64,000 bases of DNA from Sycon ciliatum. Taxonomy: Eukaryota; Porifera; Calcarea; Leucosolenida; Sycettidae. The notes below the pieces were generated by a model. That model did no database searches. It was not told the DNA's origin and worked only from the letters and a program-made list of their open reading frames with translations. Positions within the stretch are counted from its first letter, which is position 1; every line of letters begins with the position of its first letter. The stretch lies in the NCBI RefSeq assembly GCF_964019385.1, contig NC_088647.1, positions 3,286,184 to 3,350,183 of the forward strand. The letters run 5' to 3'. Below are positions 27,414 through 38,292 of this stretch, in pieces. Made by a program: the position numbers and the translations under genes.

Positions 27414-30400
27414 CACACATCATGTACCACACACACATACACACATGCACACACATGCACACACATGCACACACAGTGACACAGTGACACACACACACGG
27501 CAAATGTCACTGAATACGTTCATATAAGACCATGTTTCAATTACTTGTATTTTGTATGATTGTTTGGTTCTGCCCCTTTCTTCATTTTTCTGCCACTTGG
27601 TTTAGATTCATCTGCAACATCCATGGATATGACGACCAATCCTGGTCACACCCAGCCAGTTGCTGGACAGGGCAGCAACACCGACACATCCAAGCCTATT
27701 CTTTGGAGTGGCTCTGAAGCACCGAGTGTGCGTGAAATTACTGTTTACTCCATCCTCATGGAGAAGTTCGGGAATGATAAGCCCTTCCGTGTGCGAAATC
27801 CGCAACAGCCACAATTGCAAGAGGCGGTACGAGCCATCAATCTTGTCCTACCTAACGAAGACCGTGTGTCAAGCGAAAGGCTCAGCAAATACTTTCAGCG
27901 TGCAACAGCAAGAACACCTGGTGCAGGGTTTGGCAAATACCGTGGTAAGCTGCGCTGGGTGCGATTCAGCTCAGTTTTCAGTACAGTACGTGTCACTCAT
28001 TCAGCTTGCCTACAGAAAGCACTGCAAGGGTCAATTGCAGACGAGGAGCGGAAATCCTTGCTCATTTGTATTGGTGAATGCGTAGGAGAATGGGACCCTG
28101 CATCATCTCCTCCATCACTAAAACAAGCTAATGTTCCCCTCGACTTTGATGGCATTAAAAGGGCAGTGCCGACCAACTTCCGGTGGAGAGTAACACTGGA
28201 GAACGGATGCTGTATTATCTGGCACTACAGAACAACAGGTGGTGCTACGGAGCGATCAATAAAGGTTCAACCCAACATGGCATACACAACACACTTTTAT
28301 GACCACAGCCTTCCACTTCTCAACTCTAATCTTCCTGTCACGCTCACAACAACCGAGCAGCTTACAACTTTGCTAACAGCAGTGCAACACGCAACCATAT
28401 GTAAAGGGTTGAATTATGAAAAATATGAGCCACTTTTCAAAGCCAGACTTGATGGAAGCACTTTCAGGTCAAAGGATGGGACGGTCAATGCGTATGCTGA
28501 AGAGTCATACACAACACAGAGGTGCATTCGAACATCGGGCTGTGCAATTCTAGTTAGTGCCACAGGGATATGCAGCACATGTCGACAGTTTGACGGCAGC
28601 CTTCGGAAAGACTTGTCAAGACTTAAGAATCGCACACCTGAATCACGAGCAAGCACTGCGATTACTCACTTAACGAGGGAAGAACTGGTTGACCGCGTGA
28701 GGACCAAGCCCGCTCCAAAGTCTGTGCAACGACAGGCCAAACAATTGGAAGAACTCAATAAAAAAAGGGTGACCACAAAGCACAACGGAGAGTATGCCAC
28801 ATTGTTTACGAAACTAGAGCATGGGCTAGACAAGATACAGGCTCAAGCTAACAATCCTCAGTGCAACTGGAAGAACTGCTCGGAATCATTTAGCACAATC
28901 GAGGAGTTGCAGAACCACATTTATTTCAATCATACGAAAATAATGGAAACTTCCTGTCAGCTTTTCCCAGCGTACGAGTGTCTGTGGTCAGGCTGCAGCA
29001 CTAAACCGTATAAAAGCAAAGCGGCTTTTCATGCGCATGTGCGGAAGCACACGGGAGATTCAGGAGACATCTTGTTTAAATATCTACTTGAGGACCAAGC
29101 CAGGGCACTCACAGTGCCTGATCATCAGATGCGTTGGCATCCCTGCGTTCTACGATGGTGCCTACATCAGCATGCCCGCTCAGCCGCTGCATACGAAGAT
29201 ATGCGCAGTAGCAGACTCCTTCGACTTCCGTCTGGCCGAACTCTCCTCAGGTACCGTAATTTCAATCACCCGCAGTCGGGATGGAACGATGGCACCTTGG
29301 ATGAAATGCGGTCTGTTTATGATAAATTTACTGACGCAGGAAAGGGGCAAGTAGACCGGGCCAACACAGGCGGGATCTACTTCGATGAAGTTAAAATAAA
29401 AGAAGGCCTAATATGGGACCCGCGAAGCGATGAACTGATTGGGTTCGTCGACTTTGCGGGTGAGCCAAGTGATGTATTGCAAAATTCAATAGCGACCCAT
29501 GCATTCCAATTTCACTTCCGTTCACTGTTTTCTTCTTTTTATTATCCATGTGCGTATTTTTTAACAAGATCTGTCAAAGCTAGCCACATAGACAGAATGT
29601 TTTGGCAAGGAGTTTCCGCGTTATATTCCAGAGGGTTTCATGTTGTGCTGGCTTGTTGCGACGGTGCAGCAACCAACCGTTTGTTTATGAAGATGAACTC
29701 AGATGTTGATGATGAAGTACCTTACCGAACAGTCAACCCATACACTGGAGAGCCCATATTTTTTGTGTCAGACCCCACTCACCTGATCAAAAAGTTTCGT
29801 AACAACTTATCCAGCAGTGGAACACATCCAAGTTCAACACGACTTTTGACCTACAGAGGAGAACCAATAGTTTGGGCACAGGTACGAGCAGTGTATGTTA
29901 GAGACAGCCAACGCCCATTGCGAGCAACACCACTACGTCATGAGCATGTGCACTTAACGGCATTTTCGAAGATGAGGTCCAAGTTGGCATTCAACGTTTT
30001 TAGTAGCCATGTCATCAAGGAAATGGTCACATCAGAACCAAACGCCACTGTGGCAGTCAGACAATTTCTCGCCAGAGTACAAGATCTCATTCAAGTGTTC
30101 ACGTCCCGTGACCGCATACAGTCCAATGACTGTGCTAGTATGCAACTCTTTTCATCTGCATACCAGTGGTTTCGTGAGTGGAAAATTGATTGTATGGCCA
30201 GAAACAACCAAAGTATGACCCAAGCCAACAAAGAGTTCATCTCCTCGCAGCTTTTCAAGGATATATCAATTACGTACTATGGCATACATGGCTTAGTAGA
30301 GTGGGTAGCTGCAAGTAACATGAATGCAACAGTTAAGCGTTATATACTACTGTACCGTATCAACCAGGATTTCTTAGAGCAATACTTTGGCATGCAGCGC

Positions 30401-30529
30401 TCTGGAAGTGGATGTAATAACAACATGACTGCGTATGGTTACGGCTACAAGGCGAATTCGCTTGCACAATCCCGTGTGCTTTCCCAGAACCTTGGCACAG
30501 CAGCAGTTAACATGCCTCTACCTCAGTAG
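26520..30529 (+). CDS. P-element-type transposase without a THAP domain
   Basis: Exons 26520-26605, 26829-26935 and 27606-30529 join in phase to 1,038 aa, stop TAG at 30527. Donors GTAAGT/GTAAGC, acceptors CTACAG/TTTAG. The RNase H-like core has G-I-Y-F-D-E (D658), C-C-D-G-A-A-T-N-R (D750) and D-P-T-H-L-I-K-K (787 on), the last belonging to the GTP-binding insertion in P transposase. Two C2H2 fingers stand at about 484-509 (C-x4-C-x12-H-x4-H) and 523-545. Residues about 95-170 form an unrecognised, possibly DNA-binding region. No THAP C2CH signature is seen, although canonical P transposase and THAP9 start with one. The frame is intact. The start is uncertain: an in-frame ATG at 26286 lies outside the element, so 26520 is preferred. 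Confidence 0.85.
26999..27500. repeat. Poly-C and (CA)n tracts in intron 2 of the P transposase gene
   Basis: Poly-C at 27003-27032 and 27240-27254, with (CA)n blocks at 27257-27277 and 27379-27409 among other CA-rich sequence. They fill most of the 670-bp intron 26936-27605. Confidence 0.9.
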
Positions 30530-31302
30530 GTGAGAGAACCTGTCCAATAGTCAGCACAATGACAGCTAACTCGTGTATGATGACCGCATCATACTGCATA
30601 TTTGCCGCATATTGGCCTGTTTTCGCCCCCGGTAAGTATGCGCATAAGTTTAGAATTTTTTGTCAGCGCTAATCCGTGGGGACAGACTTATACTTATCAC
30701 TCTTCTGTATCGCCGTCCACTAATTCTTGTGATCCTTGACTGGTCCTATAATGCCCATATCGCAGTAATATCGACTGTTTATATCGACTGTTTATATTGA
30801 CTCTTCAAGAGAACACTGCTAGTTATGTTGTACATTGTCGTTGTATGCAATCTGATATAGCACAGTATTCCATAGCGTGGTTGGCTGAGTGGTTATCTTC
30901 AGTTTTTGAGTGGCTATCTTCAGTTTTTCTTTCTTGCCTGTTAAGCCGTGCAGCGGAATTATTTTACTGTGTTGTTTATTCCAATCGTTTCCTTTCATCT
31001 GTGTGTGCCTTCTGATGTGCTGTGTGCTGTCAACCTCGGATAAGAATGGCTGCGCTCTCATTATTCCATCAGAAGCATTCTGGTATTTACTGCTCGAGTC
31101 GGGTTTACGTTGTTTCCCTGTGTTTGCGTGAAAAGGTCGAAGAAGAACAACACCTATCGAAAGGTGTGTGTTGTATGAGTGTCTACAGTGACATTATTAG
31201 CACGTCGGTGCCGCACTCACACGGGCACAGACGGACACACACACACACACACACACACCTGCAGACACAAATGTACGTAGATGTGGTGAATGGCAATCTT
31301 AC
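30530..31302. other. Spacer between the two convergent P-element genes
   Basis: Holds the 3' UTR of the transposase gene and probably a short last exon of the SAP gene. Tandem TTTATATCGACTG repeats lie at 30766-30803, a direct repeat of GAGTGGTTATCTTCAGTTTT near 30890-30930, and a (CA)n tract at 31232-31257. Minus-strand acceptors near 31190 and 31048 each allow only a handful of codons before a stop. Confidence 0.45.
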
Positions 31303-34042
31303 CTATCTGTTCAGCAAAGAGGGATTTGACTCGCTCTTGAAGAGCGCCTTTGTTGCCTGCACGAGACAGGGGGCTGAGACTAAGTATACTCTGCAGTTCC
31401 TTCACACTCAGATCACCAATGACCTTTGCTTTATCGAGCTCTGGCACGCTGTTAATAGCTGATCGAACCGCATTAAGGTCTTTTCTGCCAATCGCTGCCC
31501 GCACGGCTACAACATTCCGGCTGACTGCTTCTTTCTGGCGCGAGGATGACGTTGGTGGGCGTAAACCAGCACGCAGAGCAATTGACGTAGTTGATGGTGC
31601 GAGGTGATTTTCACGGATTATTTGTTTTTGCTTGCTCTTCACAAACATCGTCACGATGCGCTGTAGGAGATCTTTGCCGCTGTCATCTCCAACAATAGCA
31701 GAATACTGTTGAAGAACAGTGGCATCGGCCAGAAGTAGCTGCTTGACTTCTTGTGGAGCTGACTTTCCAGCAGTAAGAAGCGCAGTTTGGAGGTGTTCCT
31801 CGCACAGCTTGTGCAGGCGAATAAACAGAGGCAAGCAATGCTCGCTCAGGGAAAACAGATGCCTGCTGAACGCTGCGGTGCTCGCTAGGTCCTCATCACT
31901 ACTAGCACTGGACGAGTCTGATGTCGAATCACCACCATAGACATGTTTGGATGCAAGGATATCACATCCAAAATTTGGGATAAGACTCAGAAGAGCATGC
32001 TTTGGCTCTTTCTCCCGTAGAAGCTGTTTCCGAACAGCAACAATACACCAGCCGGAATGATATCGTACCGATGCGTTGGCTGCACGATCCATTACGTCGG
32101 AAGCTAGTCGGGCTGACCTCGTATCTGCCAGACGTGGTGTTGTTGCTACACTTGTGCTACCATCAATCACACTGTCAACGAGTTGAGCAAGCAGTGATGA
32201 TTGCACTTGTCTCTCTATGGCACAACACAAAAAAAGAATGAAGCACAGTGAAAAGTATAGGCAGTTAGCGTAACAGAGTAGTGCAGTCCAGGCGTGCATC
32301 ATAGTGGAGTGGGTGAAGGGAATATAAAGTTAAGCAATTTTGCTCATTCAACCCAGCAGTTTCGCTTAGCTTTCTTCGAGTTATCATTTATCCTGAAGTT
32401 CCCCTCTGACAAGAAGTCAGTCAAGGCTTTCCCCACACAAAGCAAAGTAACTTACTTCTGTCCTGATCCAGTTCCACAAAATGAGGCGACACAGTCTGGA
32501 GGAAGTGTGCCCATGCAATGCCTAGGGAAGGAGGCACACCTCTCCGCAAACGGGACAGCTCTACACGCTGTGCGTGAGTAGACTGTTGTTGTTGTACACG
32601 ATGCCGTCCTTCCTCGAGCAGAATGCGGACGGGCGCAGTGCTCCTGCCAGCGTCGACAGCAATATCTGCTGCCACGGATGCATCAGCCTTCTGGTGCAGC
32701 AGCAAACTCTTGTTTTTACTTGTAGCTGAACACAGTAGATAGATACATACACACTGCGATTACCTTCAGTGAATGAATGCTACTTTCCTCTCTTCTGTGA
32801 GAAAATAATAATTATTCCCATAGCTATGCAGAAGACGTTGCTTCAGTAAAAATAATAATTATTCCCATAGCTATGCAGAAGACGTTGCTTCAGTAACGTC
32901 TGGCGCTAGCCAGGGTCCACACAGCTTTAATTTGGTGTTTGTGTGTTTGTGTCACGCCTGGCGCTATCCCGTATCTGTCCCGTACCGTACCGTACCATCA
33001 AACACAGCTGGCCAAATACAGCTGGCCGCACTATTCAAATAGGGCTTTCAAACGCAAGATCATAACGTGAAGCAACTTGGAAGAATGAGTATCAATGCGA
33101 AGTGTATGGGGGAATGCATGTAGGGCGATAGTGCGGGTTCGAATCCCAGGTAATGCGTGAAAAAATAGAAGAATTGAAAAAATTATAACATCCCTATTCT
33201 TTTTTTGCAGTCATCAAGACTCGAAACGGGGACCCTCGCTTGTAGCCAGCGATGCTCTAACCACTGAGCTATGTTGTAGCCGTCATCCCAACAGAGACCG
33301 TTCAACATTCTCTTCAGACTTCGTAACTCACACTTCCTGTGAATCCACACAGGCGGGTGGGACGCATGCGCAGCCCTCACTGTAAACCAGGGAGTAGTAA
33401 CTAGTCCCTGCTGTAAACCAAACTATAAACCACAATACATGTATTGACACAAGAGAGAGAGATTGGAAGCAGTGTCGCAAATAATATTAGCAACACCTCT
33501 CGCGTACAAGTAGTAGAAAGTAATTCAGCGTTCTTTCCCCTTCCGTCTTGTGGACACCTTCAGCACGATGTACTAGCTGCTTATACCGATTTCTCCTCGT
33601 GTGTCGAGGACACACAGTTTCACAGTTTCTTCCAGTTTGTCTTGACCGCTGCTTGTCGGCATCTGGAAAGTTCTTCCAGGGTCTTCATGGACACACTGAG
33701 CTTATTCAGCGGAGCAACCAGACGTCACCTGTGGCCATTGTCAACTTTGGCCGCCCACGAGGCGCTTTGTTGCCCTTGTCAAAATAGCCGCTCATGGCTT
33801 CTTGCGGTGGCGTGTCCGTGTCCATCCGTAGCACATGAGAAAATAATTAAAAAAACAATAAGGAAGTTGTCGATGCCATAGAGATATTTCTTACCTTCCG
33901 CCCACGTCAGGATATCTTCACAACGGATCGACTGCAACCCAAGCGGAGGAGTTGTATCCTCCTGCTCTGCAGGACTTTCCTCCATATCACAGTCAGAGCA
34001 CTCGTCTGGAGGCTCAATATCCATCGCTATCGAAGAAGCCAT
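31303..34042 (-). CDS. SAP-like accessory protein of the P element
   Basis: Minus-strand exons 34042-33895, 32725-32456 and 32214-31303 join in phase (1 to 1 at each junction) into at least 443 codons. A donor GTAAGA follows, so a short last exon is expected. The N terminus is acidic (M-A-S-S-I-A-M-D-I-E-P-P-D-E), and the middle has a Ser/Asp patch. The last about 35 residues read L-S-V-K-E-L-Q-S-I-L, S-R-A-G-N-K-G-A-L-Q-E-R-V, the helix-extended-helix pattern of a SAP DNA-binding motif. It lies wholly inside the P element, opposite to the transposase, with its 5' end about 0.5 kb from the right TIR. Function is unknown. A role in binding transposon DNA or modifying transposition, as second proteins do in other elements, is an inference. 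Confidence 0.7.
32802..32896. repeat. 47-bp tandem duplication
   Basis: Two essentially identical copies of AAATAATAATTATTCCCATA... through GTTGCTTCAGTAA, in intron 1 of the SAP gene. They look recent. Confidence 0.88.
33205..33285 (-). other. tRNA-like SINE head
   Basis: The minus strand has an A box (TAGCTCAGTGGTTAGAGC, 33254-33271) and a B box (GTTTCGAGTCT, 33217-33227) at tRNA spacing. The putative anticodon loop lacks U33 and the acceptor stem does not pair, so it is a tRNA-derived repeat, not a tRNA gene. A separate plus-strand B-box motif, GGTTCGAATCCC, lies at 33138-33149. Both are in intron 1 of the SAP gene. Confidence 0.6.
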
Positions 34043-34797
34043 ACTAGTATAACTACAACAAGTACAAGCGTGAAACGCGAGAGGAGAAAGATGACAGTAA
34101 ACTCTCCAACTTGCAAGGGAGACAACATAAAAATAGCAGTGACAACCAGTAACAACCAGGTCAGAAAAGTAATCAAAGAACTACTTACTGAAAAATCTAC
34201 ATGATCCGGAAAGATCGAAAGTCCAAAGTCCAACCATGCTAGCTCACGATCACAGGCTTTTTGGAGCAGCTGGATCGCGCGACTCGCACTCGTCCAGTGT
34301 CCTAAAAAGTATAATAATCAGGCAGTCAGTAGTAAAAATACTACAACCAACTCCCTCGTATCAACAAGTACTCGAGCGCATACTTTTGGAGGTCGATCCG
34401 CGCGCCGAACCGCGGATACATGATTCTGTAACCATGGGCACCAGCTGCCGTTGCGTCATCTTACCCCAATCTCGCCCGCCGGGTGAAAACGGGTGTGAGG
34501 CAATCGTCGAACTGGCCGCGGATGCTCGTGTCACCTCCCTGTATTTTACTACTCCCTGGTTTCTACCCAGCTTCTTTCTGCGTTTGCATATTGCGTCTAA
34601 GGTATTGGTGGTACGGCATAATCGCAGATTTGACTATTGTGTCTGCGGATTCCCATGTGTGAGCTTGATTTATACTTCATTGGACTTAGTGAAATACACT
34701 GGGTATGTGGTCAAGATTTGAGCAAAATTCATCAATTATTATGGAAGTTACGGCTGTGTTCATGCGGTCGGGCCGCGAACCCAGACTGCCACCTTAA

Positions 34798-35641
34798 GGC
34801 AAAAATTAAAATTTCACCAGTTGTAGTCTTCGGGGTGCTGAGTCGAATGGTCTTGGTCCGAGGAAGCTGAGACGCTCCCTTCCTACTTGAATCCCAATCG
34901 AACTCGCGCACTTCCACCGAAACTGGGTGACTGCGCCCTACTAGATGGGGATTTGTATGCAAAATGTCACTAAAAGCGCCATTTCGTTCTTATAAAAGCA
35001 CGGATGACCGCGATTGGCCCATATGTTGTAGTCTTTGGGACGCTGAGTCGACTGGCTTTGGTTCGAAAAGGCTGCGATGCAGCGTTCCTCCTTTATTCCC
35101 AATCGAACATGGTTGAACAAGCGGTCACGTGGTCCTGGGTGCCCACTGCCCAAATCACCTGGTCACCACGCCAGCAGGTGACAACTTTCACACCAAGGTT
35201 CAACTCGGGTTCAACTCGAGTGACAGGACTGCACCCAAAAAAGGTCAAACAGGCTAGTAAGTTGTACCCTGCAGGCACGGTGACCAGGTGACTGGTGTAC
35301 GCAGGAGCACGTGACCGCTTCTTCAACCATGTTCGATTGGGAATAAAGGAGGAACGCCGCATCGCAGCCTTTTCGGACCAAAACCAGTCGACTCAGCGTC
35401 CAAAAGACTACAACATATGGGCCAATCGCGGTCATCCGTGCTTTTATAAGAACGAAATGGCGCTTTTAGTGACATTTTGCATACAAATCCCCATCTAGTA
35501 GGGCGCAGTCACCCAGTTTCGGTGGAAGTGCGCGAGTTCGATTGGGATTCAAGTAGGAAGGGAGCGTCTCAGCTTCCTCGGACCACGACCATTCGACTCA
35601 GCACCCCAAAGACTACAACTGGTGAAATTCTAATTTTTGCC
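34798..35641. mobile_element. 844-bp foldback element at the outer transposon's right end
   Basis: Arms 34798-35130 and 35309-35641 (333 bp each) are inverted copies differing at only a few positions. The unique centre is 178 bp. Each arm contains a diverged direct repeat of a GTAGTCTTyGGGrCGCTGAG block. TTAA flanks it on both sides (34794-34797 and 35642-35645). It is either inserted at the TTAA inside the outer TIR, or it is itself an AGGGGAAGTTAAGG-ended element whose junction with the outer end collapsed to CCTTAAGG. No protein. Confidence 0.85.
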
Positions 35642-35657
35642 TTAACTTCCCCTTTAA

Positions 35658-35837
35658 CTATCTCGATCACCCCTGCTAACGTTATTGCCCCCGCTTGTTT
35701 TTCATGATCCATTGCTTCTTGCCTCCCCGGTTAATTATTTCCAACTAGCTGTTTCTGGCTAGTATCAGTTCTATCACTCTATCAATCGTCTTTATTGGCG
35801 TCACGCCATCGTGGAATACAAGAATAATAATAATAAT
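35658..35837 (+). mobile_element. Retroelement 3' end with hairpin and (AAT)n tail
   Basis: GGCG-TCA-CGCC (35797-35807) is a hairpin followed by GTGGAATACAAG and (AAT)n. The layout copies the hairpin-plus-microsatellite tail of the LINE 3' ends at 4441-4504 and 38900-38958. No coding sequence is recognisable in this short piece. Confidence 0.5.
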
Positions 35838-36300
35838 CCAGGCCGTTGTAGGTTGCCAAATCTCACCTGGATTCAGAATCAGCTCAGGTGTGCCGCTGGG
35901 GAGCATATTAGGTCCCACTCTGTTGATCCTTTATGTCAATGACACGGAGGATCACCTCCCAGCAATGTACATCCCAGCCCGCCATACAACGTTACGTTAC
36001 ATGCATGCAGATGACACTACGCTGTATGAGTGCCTCCCGTCCCTGAACGCTCTCAGGTCCAGCGCAGCCCCAGACTGCTGTGGATCATTATCCCCCTCGC
36101 AGGCCAGAGCTAGAAGATCACATTCGAGCCGACAAAGGCTTGACGATTTCCCATCAGTGTCAACCCTGACCGATTCCTCCAGCCACTTTCAATGGGGTAG
36201 CCATAGGGGAAGTGGAGACTGGAGGAGCTGAAGCTGCTCGGAGTGCTCTTCGATCGGAGCCTTTCCTTCCGCTCCCACATCCAACAAGTTGCAGTCCGTA
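35838..36300 (+). pseudogene. LINE reverse transcriptase fragment (YADD family)
   Basis: S-G-V-P-L-G-S-I-L-G-P-T-L-L-I-L-Y-V-N-D then M-H-A-D-D-T-T-L-Y parallels the Y-A-D-D LINE at 5036-6640. The catalytic Y is replaced by H. Frameshifts follow, with L-L-G-V-L-F-D-R-S-L near 36235. It is cut by the gap at 36301. Confidence 0.78.
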
Positions 36301-36500
36301 NNNNNNNNNNNNNNNNNNNNNNNNNNNNNNNNNNNNNNNNNNNNNNNNNNNNNNNNNNNNNNNNNNNNNNNNNNNNNNNNNNNNNNNNNNNNNNNNNNNN
36401 NNNNNNNNNNNNNNNNNNNNNNNNNNNNNNNNNNNNNNNNNNNNNNNNNNNNNNNNNNNNNNNNNNNNNNNNNNNNNNNNNNNNNNNNNNNNNNNNNNNN
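36301..36500. other. Assembly gap (200 N)
   Basis: Exactly 200 N, a fixed-size scaffold gap between two different LINE fragments. Confidence 1.
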
Positions 36501-38292
36501 GTTACCAGCGTCTTGGCCTCATGAGAAATGCTCTGCCAACAAAGCCAAGGGTGCCGTGTAGCGAAGCTTCGCCCGCCTTGGGAGCTAACTACTTGGAGCT
36601 CCTACTCTCCCTGCTGTTTTGTTATTGTACGTATGTCACAACATCTCCGAGCCACCTTTAGGGACCTTCTTGCTGCTAGTCAGGCCAACGCACGAAAACC
36701 TGGCAGACCATCAACTACCTCATCGGGCGTAACAAGTCCTCAGTTCCACCAGCCGTCAGTGTCTCACAGCTCAGTGACCAATTCAGCGGTGTGGTGTCAG
36801 ATCCAACTAGACCACTACGTCTCTCAGCCCCATTGGGTCCCACGAAGAAGGAATGCCTCGAAGAATTTGCTCCAGCAAGTGTGCAAGAGATCGCTAAGCT
36901 GCTCTCCAACATTGACGTGCGCAAAGCTGCAGGCAGCGACCAGGTTCCAGCTGCAATCCTCAAACACCGTTCTCCTGTCCTTGCACCGTCCCTCACCATA
37001 CTAATCAATGCATCTCTGGCTTCTGGTGTTGTTCCTGCATCTCTGAAGATTGCGGATGTTCGTCCCCTCTTCAAGTCAGGCGACAAAGCTGTCACTAGGA
37101 ACTATAGACCAATATCGTTATTACCAATAGTTTCCAAAGTCCTAGAACGGGTAGTCCACACGAGACTCTGTAAGTTCCTCTCCGAAAATTCCTTGTTCCC
37201 CGCAAACCAGTTCGCATATTGCCCACTTCACTCCACAGAAGATGCCCTGACATTGGCTGTAGACAGATATTTTGGAGGCAGCGGATAAGCAGCACCATAC
37301 AGGTCTTGTACTTGTCGATATGAGCAAGGCCTTCGATAAGGTCAAACACCAAATTTTGGTTACCTCAACGGCGCTCAGTTGGTTCATGAGCTACCTAACT
37401 GACCGCCGTCAGCGAGTCGTCCTGAGCAATGGCCAGTCGTCCGCCCTCTCTCCCTGTGAGTGTGGTGTTCCTCAGGGAAGTGTGCTGGGTCCTCTTTTGT
37501 TCTCCATCTACACAATGGAAATAGAACAGATCACAGCTCCAGCCCACACACAACTGTTTGCTGATGATATCCTGCTAGACGCCATCAGTCAATCTGTCGA
37601 ATTCTTGAATTTAACCCTCTCCCGTTCGGTCTCCAACCTGGCCAACTTTCTGGAAGAAAGAGGCTTAATACTAAATCCCTCCAAACCCCACGTTCTGGCC
37701 CTTCATGCGTCTCGCAGGCAGCCCTTGTTACTTAACATAGAATGCAATGGAAATCCCCTAGCTCAGACCACAAATGCTCGATATCTGGGTCTACATCTCG
37801 ACTCCCAGCTTCGGTTGGAGACTCAAGTTGCAACTATTACACGGAAGACCTCCCAGAAACTGACGGCGCTGAGAGCCATTCGCTCCTCAACAAGCCCTGC
37901 TATTTTACAGATCGTTAATACTACCGGACATGTGATATGGATCTAATGCCTTCTTCTCGGTTCTCTCTGCGCACCAACGGCATCAGCTTTCGGTTCTCGA
38001 CAAGCGATGTATCCGCTGCGTTGCCAACCAGCCATTCCCCTCCCACACAGATCCCATCTACACCCATCTAGGCCTCATCCCCATCATCCAAAACGCCCAC
38101 TGTAAACTCCGCCTCCTCATGCTTCGTATCCACACCGCCAGAATTAGTAATCTCCTGTCCAAGCACCTACGTCGCCAGACTGAAGGCGTCACTCGGATCA
38201 ACGATCCAAATGCGTATATCAAAAAGTATTCTTTCTAGACCAAAGAGTGGTATATTTGATAACATTTAATAACGATAGAAATTTTTACGATA

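Larger units (their letters stand above)
26320..34558 (+). mobile_element. P-superfamily DNA transposon with two genes
   Basis: The 32-bp TIR beginning CAGGGAGTAGTAAAATACAG (26320-26351) is perfectly inverted at 34527-34558. Both sides carry the 8-bp duplication GTTTCTAC (26312-26319 and 34559-34566). Eight-bp duplications and TIRs of about 31 bp are the hallmark of P elements, and the element encodes a P-type transposase (26520-30529). It also carries a second, convergent spliced gene (31303-34042) whose product has a SAP-like motif. At 8,239 bp it is far longer than the 2.9-kb Drosophila P element. Identical TIRs and duplication indicate a recent insertion. A degenerate inner copy of the terminal motif lies at 33389-33411. 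Confidence 0.93.
23619..35653 (+). mobile_element. Outer TTAA-target DNA transposon (nest host)
   Basis: The left end is TTAA (23615-23618) then AGGGGAAGTTAAGGTGGCAG, continuing to a 29-bp TIR at 23647. The inverse of bases 9-29 lies at 34777-34797. The outermost AGGGGAAG in inverse is found at 35646-35653, followed by TTAA (35654-35657), on the far side of an 844-bp foldback. With the P element and foldback removed, about 2.94 kb remains, holding a single transposase gene (24113-25951). TTAA duplication is typical of piggyBac and Kolobok. The transposase is not piggyBac-like, so a Kolobok-type or related Mutator-like group is inferred. Confidence 0.78.

Noticed and set aside
33205-33285. A functional tRNA gene
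   Set aside because: A and B boxes are present but U33 is lacking and no acceptor stem forms.
23619-35653. A single composite transposon encoding two transposases and a SAP protein
   Set aside because: The P-type gene and SAP gene lie between their own 32-bp TIRs with an 8-bp duplication, so they form a nested P element.
22910-36300. One YADD LINE copy split in two by the 12-kb transposon nest
   Set aside because: The left fragment already reaches the region that the right fragment begins with (after the A-F-D-K/S-Y-L part), and 35658-35837 is a different retroelement tail, so they are separate copies.
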